Shown here: positions 1-7,400 of the stretch, piece after piece
Layout: each line of letters begins with the position of its first letter
How positions within the stretch are numbered: the first letter of the stretch is position 1
Source of the DNA: Streptomyces sp. V3I7
Lineage (GTDB): Bacteria > Actinomycetota > Actinomycetes > Streptomycetales > Streptomycetaceae
Length of the DNA: 64,000 nucleotides
Assembly (NCBI RefSeq): GCF_030817495.1
Contig: NZ_JAUSZK010000001.1
Coordinates: 806,001 to 870,000 of the forward strand
Direction of reading: 5' to 3'
Position numbers and translations under genes: made by a program
Notes under the pieces: generated by a model
What the model was told of the DNA's origin: nothing
Databases searched by the model: none
The model's input: only the letters and a program-made list of their open reading frames with translations

Positions 1-744
1 CGTGCCGGTCACGGTGACGGTCAGCGGCCTCTCGAGCCTCAGGTCGAGGGTGTCCTCGACGCGGATGCTGGGGTGAGAGCGGAAGGCGGCCGGTTCCTCG
101 AAGGCGTGGCGGGGGGCGCCGTCGCCCTGCCAGGCGAGGGTGAGGAAGAGGGCGGGGACGAGGAGGGCGGTGAGCTTGAGCCAGTACTGGAACGCCTGGA
201 CGAAGGTGATGCTGCGCATGCCGCCCGCGGCGACGGTGGCGACCACCACGGCGGCGACGATGACCCCGCCGAGCGGCTCGGGCGCTCCGGTGAGCACGGT
301 CAAGGTGAGCCCGGCGCCTTGGAGTTGGGGCAGCAGGTAGAGCCAGCCGATGCCGACGACGAAGGCCCCGGCGAGCCGTCGCACCGGCTGGGAGGCGAGC
401 CGGGCCTCGGCGAAGTCGGGGAGGGTGTAGGCGCCGGAGCGGCGCAGCGGGGCGGCGACGAACAGGAGCAGGACCAGGTATCCGGCGGTGTAGCCGACCG
501 GGTACCAGAGCATGTCGGGGCCCTGGACGAGGACGAGTCCCGCGATGCCGAGGAAGGAGGCGGCGGAGAGGTACTCGCCGCTGATGGCGGCCGCGTTCAG
601 GCGGGGGCCGACGGTGCGGGAGGCGACGTAGAAGTCGGAGGTGGTGCGGGACACGCGCAGGCCGAAGGCGCCTACGAGGACGGTGGCGACGACGACGAGG
701 GCGACGGCGGGCACCGAATAGCTCACTGCGTAACCGGAGTTCAT
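1..744 (-). CDS. Sodium:solute symporter, ActP-like (3' end beyond window)
   Basis: Membrane carrier of the solute:sodium symporter family, most like cation/acetate permeases, which import short monocarboxylates with a cation. The visible 248 codons start at ATG (744) and run off the left edge. The N-terminus has successive hydrophobic segments at about residues 8-27, 50-70, 80-100, 120-140 and 155-175. The conserved GPRLNAAAISGEYLSAASFL stretch lies near residues 46-65, as in acetate permeases. The start overlaps the stop of the upstream DUF485 gene by 4 bp, so the two are translationally coupled. A DUF485 plus SSS pair next to a LytTR regulator is the usual actinobacterial arrangement for regulated carboxylate uptake. 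The substrate is inferred from family and context only. Confidence 0.88.
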   Translation of the reverse strand, partial: MNSGYAVSYSVPAVALVVVATVLVGAFGLRVSRTTSDFYVASRTVGPRLNAAAISGEYLSAASFLGIAGLVLVQGPDMLWYPVGYTAGYLVLLLFVAAPLRRSGAYTLPDFAEARLASQPVRRLAGAFVVGIGWLYLLPQLQGAGLTLTVLTGAPEPLGGVIVAAVVVATVAAGGMRSITFVQAFQYWLKLTALLVPALFLTLAWQGDGAPRHAFEEPAAFRSHPSIRVEDTLDLRLERPLTVTVTGT

Positions 745-1094
745 CGGTCCTCGACGAGGTGGACGAAGTCGCGTTCGTTGCGCTCGGCGCGGCGCACGTA
801 CCAGCGGGCGAGCAGGGTGAGCGGGGCGTACAGGCAGAAGCCGAGCACGAGCCATTCGAGGCGGCGGGCGGCGGGCGCGGAGGCGAAGACCAGCGGGAGG
901 GGGCCCACGAGGAGGACGAGGACTGCGAACCCGCCGAGGGCAGAGCGCAGTTGGCTGCGCATGAGGGAGCGGACGTAGGTGTGGCCGAGGGTGGTCTGTT
1001 CGTCGATCTCGGTGCGCGGCCGGTAGTAGCCGGAGGTCCTGCGCGTGCGGCGGGGCGGGCCGGTGACGACGACCCGGCGCTCTGTGGGCTCCAC
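741..1094 (-). CDS. DUF485 membrane protein, symporter partner
   Basis: Small inner-membrane protein of 117 aa with a GTG start. Residues 1-45 are basic and cytoplasmic. Two hydrophobic segments follow (about 51-72 and 79-98), then a charged C-terminus. This is the DUF485 topology found immediately upstream of acetate/pyruvate-type SSS symporters. It lies 6 bp after the LytTR response regulator stop and overlaps the symporter start by ATGA, so all three are probably one transcript. Its role is not established; stabilising or modulating the symporter is inferred from constant genomic pairing. Confidence 0.85.
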   Translation of the reverse strand: MEPTERRVVVTGPPRRTRRTSGYYRPRTEIDEQTTLGHTYVRSLMRSQLRSALGGFAVLVLLVGPLPLVFASAPAARRLEWLVLGFCLYAPLTLLARWYVRRAERNERDFVHLVEDR

Positions 1095-1100
1095 CTGGGG

Positions 1101-1862
1101 CTACCCCTGTCCCGCGGTGCGGCGCATCAGCAGGTCCCGCAGCTCGCGGGTGTGGCGCCGGCTGACCTGGAGTTCCTCGGCTCCGACCAGGACGCTCACG
1201 GTGCCCGCGTCCAGGCGGAGTTCGCCGACGTGGCGCAGGGCGACGAGGTGGCGGCGGTGGATGCGGACGAAGCCGCGGCCGCGCCAGCGGTCCTCCAGGG
1301 TGGACAGCGGGATGCGCACGAGGTGGCTGCCGCGGTCGGTGTGCAGCCGGGCGTAGTCGCCGTGCGCCTCGACGTGGGTGATGTCGTCGACGGCCACGAA
1401 CCGTGTCACGCCGCCGAGTTCGACGGGTATGTGGTCGGGGTCAGGTTCGTGCACAGGTATCCGCGGGGCGGCGCCGCCCAGTTCGGTGACGCGGCGCACG
1501 GCCTCGGCGAGGCGTTCCTTGCGGACGGGCTTGAGGACGTAGTCGACGGCGTCGAGGTCGAAGGCGCGGACGGCGAAGTCCTCGTGGGCGGTGACGAACA
1601 CGACGCGCGGCGGCCGGGCGAACCCCCCGAGCAGCCGGGCCAGTTCGAGGCCGTCGAGGCCGGGCATCTGGACGTCGAGGAAGACGACGTCGATGGCGTC
1701 GGGGCCGTCGGGCCCGGACTCCAGCGCGCGGGTGATACGGCGCAGCGCCTCGGTGGCGTCACCGGCGCCCTCGACGCTGCTCACACGGGGGTCGGCGCTC
1801 AGCAGGTACAGGAGCTCCTCCAGCGAGGGTCGTTCGTCGTCGACGGCGAGGGCGCGCAGCAT
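1101..1862 (-). CDS. LytTR-family response regulator
   Basis: Two-component response regulator of 253 aa. The REC domain (about 1-120) starts MLRALAVDDE with the acidic pair at 9-10; the phospho-acceptor Asp lies in VFLDVQMPG (about 59) and the switch Lys in YVLKPV (about 110). A LytTR DNA-binding domain (about 150-250) follows, with FVRIHRRHLV. A longer in-frame ORF extends upstream, but the REC domain begins exactly at ATG 1862, which sets the start. It heads the DUF485-symporter operon and likely controls it in response to an extracellular carboxylate. No histidine kinase is visible in the window; it may lie beyond the left edge. Confidence 0.9.
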   Translation of the reverse strand: MLRALAVDDERPSLEELLYLLSADPRVSSVEGAGDATEALRRITRALESGPDGPDAIDVVFLDVQMPGLDGLELARLLGGFARPPRVVFVTAHEDFAVRAFDLDAVDYVLKPVRKERLAEAVRRVTELGGAAPRIPVHEPDPDHIPVELGGVTRFVAVDDITHVEAHGDYARLHTDRGSHLVRIPLSTLEDRWRGRGFVRIHRRHLVALRHVGELRLDAGTVSVLVGAEELQVSRRHTRELRDLLMRRTAGQG

Positions 1863-1949
1863 GAAGGTGGAGTGTAGGAGGAATCCGTACGGCTGGACAT
1901 GTGCCGGGCGTGGACGTCCGCGCTGGATACGGTGCCCTACAGTGCCCGC

Positions 1950-2435
1950 ATGAACAGCAGGGCGGCCCAGTTCGACGAGCTCGACCGGAAGATCATCACG
2001 GCGTTGATGGCGAACGCCAGGACCAGCTTCGCCGAGATCGGCGCGGCGATCGGTCTGTCGGCCACGGCGGTGAAGCGGCGCGCCGACCGGTTGCGGGAGA
2101 CGGGTGTGATCACCGGGTTCACGGCCACGGTGCGGCCGTCGGCGCTGGGCTGGCGCACCGAGGCGTACGTCGAGGTGTACTGCGACGGCGCGGCACCGCC
2201 CCGGCGGCTGGCGGAGGTGGTGAGCAACCATCCGGAGATCGCGGCGGCGATGACGGTGACGGGCGGCGCGGACGCACTGCTGCACGTGCGGGCGCGGGAC
2301 GTCGAGCACTTCGAGGAGGTGCTGGAGCGGATCCGTGCGGTGCCGTTCATCCGGAAGACGATCAGTGTGATGGTGCTGTCCCATCTGCTGCCGGAGAGTC
2401 CGGAGGCGGGCGCCACCCAGCCGGCGCCGGAGTGA
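1950..2435 (+). CDS. Lrp/AsnC-family transcriptional regulator (arginine/ornithine locus)
   Basis: Feast/famine regulator of 161 aa with an N-terminal winged HTH (about 8-58; FDELDRKIITALM, then GLSATAVKRRADRL as recognition region) and a C-terminal RAM/AsnC ligand-binding domain (about 70-150). ATG 1950 is preferred over upstream in-frame codons because the HTH starts right after it. It is divergent from the LytTR gene (87-bp gap) and 154 bp upstream of the dimethylargininase and ornithine aminotransferase genes in the same direction. Local control of those two genes by an amino-acid effector is the natural inference. Confidence 0.88.
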   Translation: MNSRAAQFDELDRKIITALMANARTSFAEIGAAIGLSATAVKRRADRLRETGVITGFTATVRPSALGWRTEAYVEVYCDGAAPPRRLAEVVSNHPEIAAAMTVTGGADALLHVRARDVEHFEEVLERIRAVPFIRKTISVMVLSHLLPESPEAGATQPAPE

Positions 2436-2477
2436 CGGCGATTATGCGCAGCGCCATTGCGTTCTGTCCGATGTGAA

Positions 2478-2492
2478 CGCAGCGATGCTGCG
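2478..2492. promoter_or_regulatory. Inverted repeat CGCAGC-GAT-GCTGCG, candidate Lrp operator
   Basis: A perfect 6-3-6 inverted repeat lies between the Lrp-family gene and the dimethylargininase gene, just upstream of a plausible promoter. Position and symmetry suit an operator for the neighbouring regulator. There is no family consensus I can match it to, so this is inference. Confidence 0.3.
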
Positions 2493-2513
2493 CCGACACG
2501 CAGCTTTTGTTTC

Positions 2514-2543
2514 TTGTCGCGCGTCTCGGTCAGTTCCTACCTT
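2514..2543 (+). promoter_or_regulatory. Candidate housekeeping promoter for ddaH-rocD
   Basis: TTGTCG (2514-2519) and TACCTT (2538-2543) are separated by 18 bp, a reasonable match to the HrdB-type consensus. They sit 47 bp upstream of the GTG start of the dimethylargininase gene, whose strong GGAGG ribosome site ends about 9 bp before the start. Confidence 0.4.
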
Positions 2544-2589
2544 GGTGTCAACCCTGAGCCACATCGCAGGAAAGCGGAGGAAAACCTCT

Positions 2590-3417
2590 GTGCCTGACAG
2601 CCCTGTGCCGCGCCTTCGGCGCTACCTCGTCTGCGAACCCAGACACTTCGCCGTGCAGTACGCGATCAATCCCTGGATGCATCCCGACACCCGCGTGGAC
2701 GTGGATCTGGCCCAGGAGCAGTGGCGGTCTCTGATCGACGCCTACCGCTCCCACGGCCACGCGGTCGACGCCGTAGAGCCGGTCCCCGGTCTCCCGGACA
2801 TGGTCTTCGCCGCGAACTCGGCGGTGGTCGTCGAGGGCCGGGTGTTCGGCTCCCTCTTCCACGCGCCCGAGCGCCGGCCCGAGTCGACCCACTACGACCT
2901 GTGGTTCAAGAAGGCGGGCTACGAGGTCCACCATCCCCGGTCGATCTCGGAGGGCGAGGGCGACTTCGTCCCCGTCGGCCGGCACGTCCTGGCGGGCACC
3001 GGGTTCCGCACGACCCGCGAGGCGCATCGCGAGGCACAGGAGTTCTTCGGTGTGCCGGTGATCAGCCTGACGCTGGTGGACCCGTACTTCTACCACCTCG
3101 ACACGGCGCTGTTCGTCCTGGAGGAGGACGGCGAGGGCGGCGGCAACGTCTGCTACTACCCGGAGGCGTTCTCGCCGGGCAGCCGCGCCGTGCTCGAACG
3201 GCTGTACCCGGACGCGGTGCTCGCCACCCGTCAGGACGCGATGTCCTGGGGCCTGAACTCCGTGTCCGACGGACGCCACGTCTTCATCGCCCCGCAGGCC
3301 GAGGCCCTCGCCGCGCGCTTCGACGCTCACGGTTATGTCCCCGTCCCCGTCGACCTGTCCGAGTTCCACAAGGCCGGCGGCGGCATCAAGTGCTGCACCC
3401 AGGAGATCCGTTCATGA
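2590..3417 (+). CDS. ddaH: Dimethylarginine dimethylaminohydrolase / arginine deiminase-fold enzyme
   Basis: Amidinotransferase-fold hydrolase of 275 aa. It likely converts methylated arginines (or arginine) to citrulline plus amine. Visible family features are PDMVFAANSA near residue 63 (substrate-binding Asp and Asn), the acidic SEGEGDFV loop at about 121, the catalytic-His region YFYHLDTALF at about 158, and the nucleophilic Cys in GGGIKCCTQEI close to the C-terminus. The GTG at 2590 follows an AGGAAAGCGGAGG ribosome site; a longer upstream reading frame lacks such a site. The stop overlaps the rocD start by ATGA, so the two act together in arginine/ornithine breakdown. Confidence 0.85.
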   Translation: MPDSPVPRLRRYLVCEPRHFAVQYAINPWMHPDTRVDVDLAQEQWRSLIDAYRSHGHAVDAVEPVPGLPDMVFAANSAVVVEGRVFGSLFHAPERRPESTHYDLWFKKAGYEVHHPRSISEGEGDFVPVGRHVLAGTGFRTTREAHREAQEFFGVPVISLTLVDPYFYHLDTALFVLEEDGEGGGNVCYYPEAFSPGSRAVLERLYPDAVLATRQDAMSWGLNSVSDGRHVFIAPQAEALAARFDAHGYVPVPVDLSEFHKAGGGIKCCTQEIRS

Positions 3418-4640
3418 CCGCACCCGCCCGTACCCGTACGTCGGCCGAGCTGATCCGCGCGGAGGAACCCGTCCTCGCGCACAACTACCACCCGCTGCCG
3501 GTTGTCGTCGCCCGCGCCGAGGGCGCCTGGGTGGAGGACGTCGAGGGCCGCCGGTACGTCGACATGCTGGCCGGCTACTCGGCCCTCAACTTCGGCCACC
3601 GCCACCCCGCGCTGATCGAGGCGGCCCACCGCCAGCTCGACCAGCTGACGCTCACCTCCCGCGCCTTCCACAACGACCGGCTCGCCGAGTTCGCCGAGCG
3701 GCTGGCCGCGTTGACGGGCATGGACATGGTGCTGCCGATGAACACCGGCGCGGAGGCGGTGGAGAGCGGCATCAAGGTGGCCCGCAAGTGGGCGTACGAC
3801 GTGAAGGGCGTCCCCGACGGCCAGGCCACGATCGTGGTCGCGGCGGACAACTTCCACGGCCGTACGACGACCATCGTCAGCTTCTCCACGGACGAGACGG
3901 CCCGCGCGGGCTTCGGCCCCTTCACCCCCGGCTTCAGGATCGTGCCGTACAACGACCTGGCCGCGCTGGAGGAGGCCGTCGACGAGACGACCGCGGCGGT
4001 GCTGATCGAGCCCATCCAGGGCGAGGCGGGCGTGCTCATCCCGGACGACGGCTATCTGGCCGGGGTGCGTGAGCTGACCCGGCGCAAGGGCTGTCTGTTC
4101 ATGGCGGACGAGATTCAGTCGGGCCTCGGCCGCACCGGCCACACGCTCGCCGTCGAGCACGAGTCCGTCGTCCCGGACGTGCTGCTCCTCGGCAAGGCGC
4201 TCGGCGGCGGCATCGTGCCGGTGTCGGCGGTGGCGGCCCGGCGGGAGGTGCTGAGCGTGCTGCACCCGGGCGAGCACGGCTCGACGTTCGGCGGCAACCC
4301 GCTGGCCGCGGCGGTCGGTACGGCGGTGGTCGGGCTCCTGGAGACGGGCGAGTTCCAGCGCCGGGCGGCCGAGCTGGGCGTGGTCCTGCGTGACGAGCTG
4401 TCGGCGCTGGTCGGCAAGGGCGTCCTCGGCTTCCGCTCGCGCGGTCTGTGGGCCGGCGTCGACGTGGACCCGGCCATCGGCACCGGCCGCGAGATCAGCG
4501 AGCGCCTGATGCGCGAGGGCATCCTGGTCAAGGACACCCACGGCTCCACGATCCGCATCGCCCCGCCACTGACGATCACGGCCGAGGAACTCACGTCCGC
4601 GGTCGGGACGTTGGAGAAGGTGTTGGCTCAGGGCAGCTGA
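3414..4640 (+). CDS. rocD: Ornithine--oxo-acid transaminase
   Basis: Class III PLP aminotransferase of 408 aa that converts ornithine and 2-oxoglutarate to glutamate semialdehyde and glutamate. Diagnostic stretches are YSALNFGHRHP (about 53), MNTGAEAVE (about 109), the PLP-contact Asp in FMADEIQSGLGRTG (about 230) and the Schiff-base Lys in LLLGKALGGG (about 262). Length is typical for the family. ATG 3414 overlaps the ddaH stop by 4 bp. Together with ddaH, and the urease operon 5 kb downstream, it fits use of arginine-derived nitrogen. Confidence 0.92.
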   Translation: MTAPARTRTSAELIRAEEPVLAHNYHPLPVVVARAEGAWVEDVEGRRYVDMLAGYSALNFGHRHPALIEAAHRQLDQLTLTSRAFHNDRLAEFAERLAALTGMDMVLPMNTGAEAVESGIKVARKWAYDVKGVPDGQATIVVAADNFHGRTTTIVSFSTDETARAGFGPFTPGFRIVPYNDLAALEEAVDETTAAVLIEPIQGEAGVLIPDDGYLAGVRELTRRKGCLFMADEIQSGLGRTGHTLAVEHESVVPDVLLLGKALGGGIVPVSAVAARREVLSVLHPGEHGSTFGGNPLAAAVGTAVVGLLETGEFQRRAAELGVVLRDELSALVGKGVLGFRSRGLWAGVDVDPAIGTGREISERLMREGILVKDTHGSTIRIAPPLTITAEELTSAVGTLEKVLAQGS

Positions 4641-4770
4641 AGCGGAGGACAGGAAGCGCAGGACAGGTCGTGGACGGCGGCACGCGGCACTCGATCGGGG
4701 AAGAGGCCCGGCGCATCTCCCCCGGCGGGGATACCGTGCCGCCGTACGGCCACGCCTTCGCGGCGGCGCT

Positions 4771-5352
4771 GTGACCGGGCGGACCGATCAGGCGCCGCTC
4801 GTTCGACTGACGGTTCCTGCCACCGCCTCCGCTCCGGCGCTGATCCTGCGCCCCTGGCGTCCGGCCGACGCGGCCGCGCTGCCCGAGGTGTACCGGGACG
4901 AGACGCTGCGCCGCTGGACGAGCGGCATCGTGACCGACGAAGCGAGTGCGGTGCGCTGGGTGCGGGACCAGCGGCGCGGGTGGGAGACCGGCGACCGCTA
5001 TACCTTCGCGGTGCTGGAGTCCGGGGAGAGGGGCGACCGGCTCGCGGGCCACGTGGTCCTCAAGCGCGCCGGCGCCGACCCGGCCGTCCGGGAGGTGGGG
5101 TACTGGACCGCGGGTCACGCGCGCGGGCGGGGCGTGGCATCCCGGGCGCTGGGGGCGCTGACCGAGTGGGCCTTCACCGGCTTCGCCGACATCGGCGGGC
5201 ACCGCCCGACCCGGCTCCGGCTGCTGCACCAGCTCGGCAACACGGCGTCCTGCCGTGTCGCGCACAAGTGCGCCTACGAGCTGACCGGGACGCTGCCCCC
5301 GGCACCCCCGCACCACCCCGAGGCAGGCCACGTCCACGAACGCGTGCACTGA
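4771..5352 (+). CDS. GNAT-family N-acetyltransferase (RimJ/RimL-like)
   Basis: Acetyltransferase of 193 aa of the RimJ/RimL type. LILRPWRPADAAAL (about 25) opens the fold, and the acetyl-CoA site motif A appears as GYWTAGHARGRGVASRAL (about 110-127). LLHQLGNTASCRVAHKCAYEL (shortened here to key residues NTASC..KCAYE) is the typical C-terminal strand and helix. A stretch near 141-148 (GGHRPTRL) is slightly longer than in common relatives. The GTG start at 4771 has no strong ribosome site. The 130 bp upstream hold no other gene. The substrate is unknown. Confidence 0.75.
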   Translation: MTGRTDQAPLVRLTVPATASAPALILRPWRPADAAALPEVYRDETLRRWTSGIVTDEASAVRWVRDQRRGWETGDRYTFAVLESGERGDRLAGHVVLKRAGADPAVREVGYWTAGHARGRGVASRALGALTEWAFTGFADIGGHRPTRLRLLHQLGNTASCRVAHKCAYELTGTLPPAPPHHPEAGHVHERVH

Positions 5353-5525
5353 GGATCGCGGGCGAGCGCGCTGAGGATCGCGGGCGAAGGCGGACCGTCG
5401 GGCGAACCGCTCCCGGCAGCTTCCGGGGCGGCGCGCCCGCGCATACACTGTCCCCTTCATCACATGCCGGTTGACCTGCTAGAACGCGGTGCCCGGGCGA
5501 TCCGACAAGGTGAGGAGCGACCCTC

Positions 5526-6251
5526 TTGTTCTACTACGTGCTCAAATATGCGTTCTTCGGGCCAATCCTCAAAACGCTCTTCCGGCCCCGGATCGAGGGT
5601 CTGGAGAACGTGCCCGACTCCGGCGCCGCCATCATCGCCGGCAACCACCTGTCCTTCTCGGACCACTTCCTGATGCCCGTCATGCTCAAGCGGCGCATCA
5701 CGTTCCTCGCCAAGGCCGAGTACTTCACGGGCCCGGGCCTCAAGGGCCGGCTGACCGCGTTCTTCTTCCACAGCGTGGGCCAGATCCCGGTCGACCGCTC
5801 CGGCAAGGAGGCGGGCCAGGCCGCCATCCGCGAGGGCGTCGGGGTGCTGAGCAAGGGCGAGCTGCTCGGCATCTACCCGGAGGGCACGCGCTCGCACGAC
5901 GGCCGCCTGTACAAGGGCAAGGTCGGTGTCGCCGTCATGGCGCTCAAGGCGGGCGTCCCGGTCGTCCCGTGCGCGATGATCGGCACCTTCGAGGCGCAGC
6001 CCCCGGGCAAGGTCGTCCCCACCCTGCACCCCGTCACCATCCGCTTCGGCAAGCCTCTCGACTTCTCCCGCTACGCCGGCATGGAGAACGAGAAGGCCAT
6101 CATCCGTGCCGTCACCGACGAGATCATGTACGCGATCCTGTCGCTGTCCGAGCAGGAGTACATCGACCGGTACGCCGCCGACGTCAAGGCGGAGGAAGCG
6201 GCGGCGAAGGGCGTCAAGGAGCGCAAGTTCCCCCGTGCTCCGCTGAGTTGA
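5526..6251 (+). CDS. plsC: 1-acyl-sn-glycerol-3-phosphate acyltransferase (PlsC family)
   Basis: Lysophosphatidate acyltransferase of 241 aa that makes phosphatidic acid from acyl donors at the membrane. The acyltransferase block I is HLSFSD (HX4D variant, about 41), block II GQIPVDRSG (about 86) and block III YPEGTRSHDG (about 117). The N-terminus is hydrophobic. The start chosen is TTG at 5526, behind GTGAGGAGCG; no ATG or GTG fits this position. It stands alone with the gap upstream of 173 bp; several PlsC paralogues per genome are normal in streptomycetes. Confidence 0.88.
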   Translation: MFYYVLKYAFFGPILKTLFRPRIEGLENVPDSGAAIIAGNHLSFSDHFLMPVMLKRRITFLAKAEYFTGPGLKGRLTAFFFHSVGQIPVDRSGKEAGQAAIREGVGVLSKGELLGIYPEGTRSHDGRLYKGKVGVAVMALKAGVPVVPCAMIGTFEAQPPGKVVPTLHPVTIRFGKPLDFSRYAGMENEKAIIRAVTDEIMYAILSLSEQEYIDRYAADVKAEEAAAKGVKERKFPRAPLS

Positions 6252-6308
6252 TCTCCGCTCTCGGCGGAACCGCTGGGCCGGGCGCCCACGGACTCGTACG
6301 GTCGCCGT

Positions 6309-7337
6309 ATGAGACGTGCTGTGGTGATCGGAGCGACGGGCCAGATCGGCCGGCCGACGGTGAACGCGCTGGTGCGCGACGGATGGGAGGTCACCGCCGC
6401 CTCGCGCGGCGGCGGCCGGGACGATGACTGGGCGGAGGGCGTGCGCACGGCGCGGCTGGACCGCGCGGACGACGCGGCGCTGGCCGAGGTGGTGGGCGAC
6501 GGCTGTGACCTCGTGGTCGACATGGTCGCCTACGGGGCCGAGCACGCACGGCAGTTGACCGCCCTCGCCGACCGGATCGGCTCCGCCGTGGTGATCTCCA
6601 GCCTCGCGGTGTACGAGGACGCGAAGGGCCGGGGCTTCGACACCCTGGACGAACCGGACGGCTTCCCCGCGTACCCGGTGCCGATCCCGGAGACCCAGCC
6701 GACGGTGGCCCCCGGCGAGACGTCGTACAGCAGCCGCAAGGCGGCCCTTGAGCACGAACTCCTCGGGGTCGGCGACCGGTTGCCGACGACACTCCTGCGC
6801 GCGGGCGCCATCCACGGCCCGCTCAGCCCGCTGCCCCGCGAGCTGTACTTCGTCAAGCGCAACCTCGACGGGCGTGGGACGCGGGTGCTCGCACATCGCG
6901 GGGAGAGCCGGTTCCACCCGGTGAGCGCCCGCAACATCGCGGAGCTGATCCGGCTGGCGGCGGCCAGGCCCGCGTCCCGGGTGCTCAACGCCGGTGACCC
7001 GCAAGCGCCGACGGTACGGGAGATCGGTGCGGCGGTCGACGCGGTGATGGGTACGACGACGGAGACGGTCCTGGTGGACGGCCCGCCTCCGGCCCCCTCC
7101 GTGGGTGGTACCCCCTGGTCGGTCGAGCTGCCGCTGGTCTGCGACATGACCGCCGCCGAACGGGAGTTGGGCTACCGCCCGGTGGTGTCGTACGCCGAGA
7201 GCCTGCCGGAGACCGTGGAATGGCTGTGCGCCGAACTGGCCGGGCGAGACTGGGAGTCGGCCTTCCCGCTGCTCGCGCGGGCGTACCCCGACCTGTTCGA
7301 CTACGCGGCGGAGGACGCCTGGCTCCGTACGCGCTGA
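6309..7337 (+). CDS. NAD-dependent epimerase/dehydratase-family protein
   Basis: Short-chain dehydrogenase/reductase (extended) fold of 342 aa. The dinucleotide-binding loop is VVIGATGQIGRP (about 5-16). The usual YxxxK catalytic pair appears as YSSRK (about 139), preceded by SSLAVY (about 98). The second half resembles the substrate domain of isoflavone-reductase or nucleoside-sugar epimerase relatives. It is monocistronic, 57 bp after plsC, and ends at a strong bidirectional hairpin. Cofactor preference and substrate cannot be told from sequence. Confidence 0.8.
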   Translation: MRRAVVIGATGQIGRPTVNALVRDGWEVTAASRGGGRDDDWAEGVRTARLDRADDAALAEVVGDGCDLVVDMVAYGAEHARQLTALADRIGSAVVISSLAVYEDAKGRGFDTLDEPDGFPAYPVPIPETQPTVAPGETSYSSRKAALEHELLGVGDRLPTTLLRAGAIHGPLSPLPRELYFVKRNLDGRGTRVLAHRGESRFHPVSARNIAELIRLAAARPASRVLNAGDPQAPTVREIGAAVDAVMGTTTETVLVDGPPPAPSVGGTPWSVELPLVCDMTAAERELGYRPVVSYAESLPETVEWLCAELAGRDWESAFPLLARAYPDLFDYAAEDAWLRTR

Positions 7338-7345
7338 ACGCGGAC

Positions 7346-7380
7346 GGGGGCGGCCGGGCCCGAGAAGCCCGACCGCCCCC
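7346..7380. terminator. Bidirectional intrinsic terminator hairpin
   Basis: GGGGGCGG-C-CGGGC pairs with GCCCG-A-CCGCCCCC around a 7-nt loop. It lies between the convergent stops of the epimerase-like gene (7337) and tap (7401) and is followed by an AT-richer stretch. Confidence 0.75.
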
Positions 7381-7400
7381 CATTTACTTACCGGTTGCCG

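Noticed and set aside
1101..2384. Response regulator starting far upstream, through the Lrp gene
   Set aside because: The extra N-terminus is antisense to the Lrp regulator; the REC domain begins at 1862.
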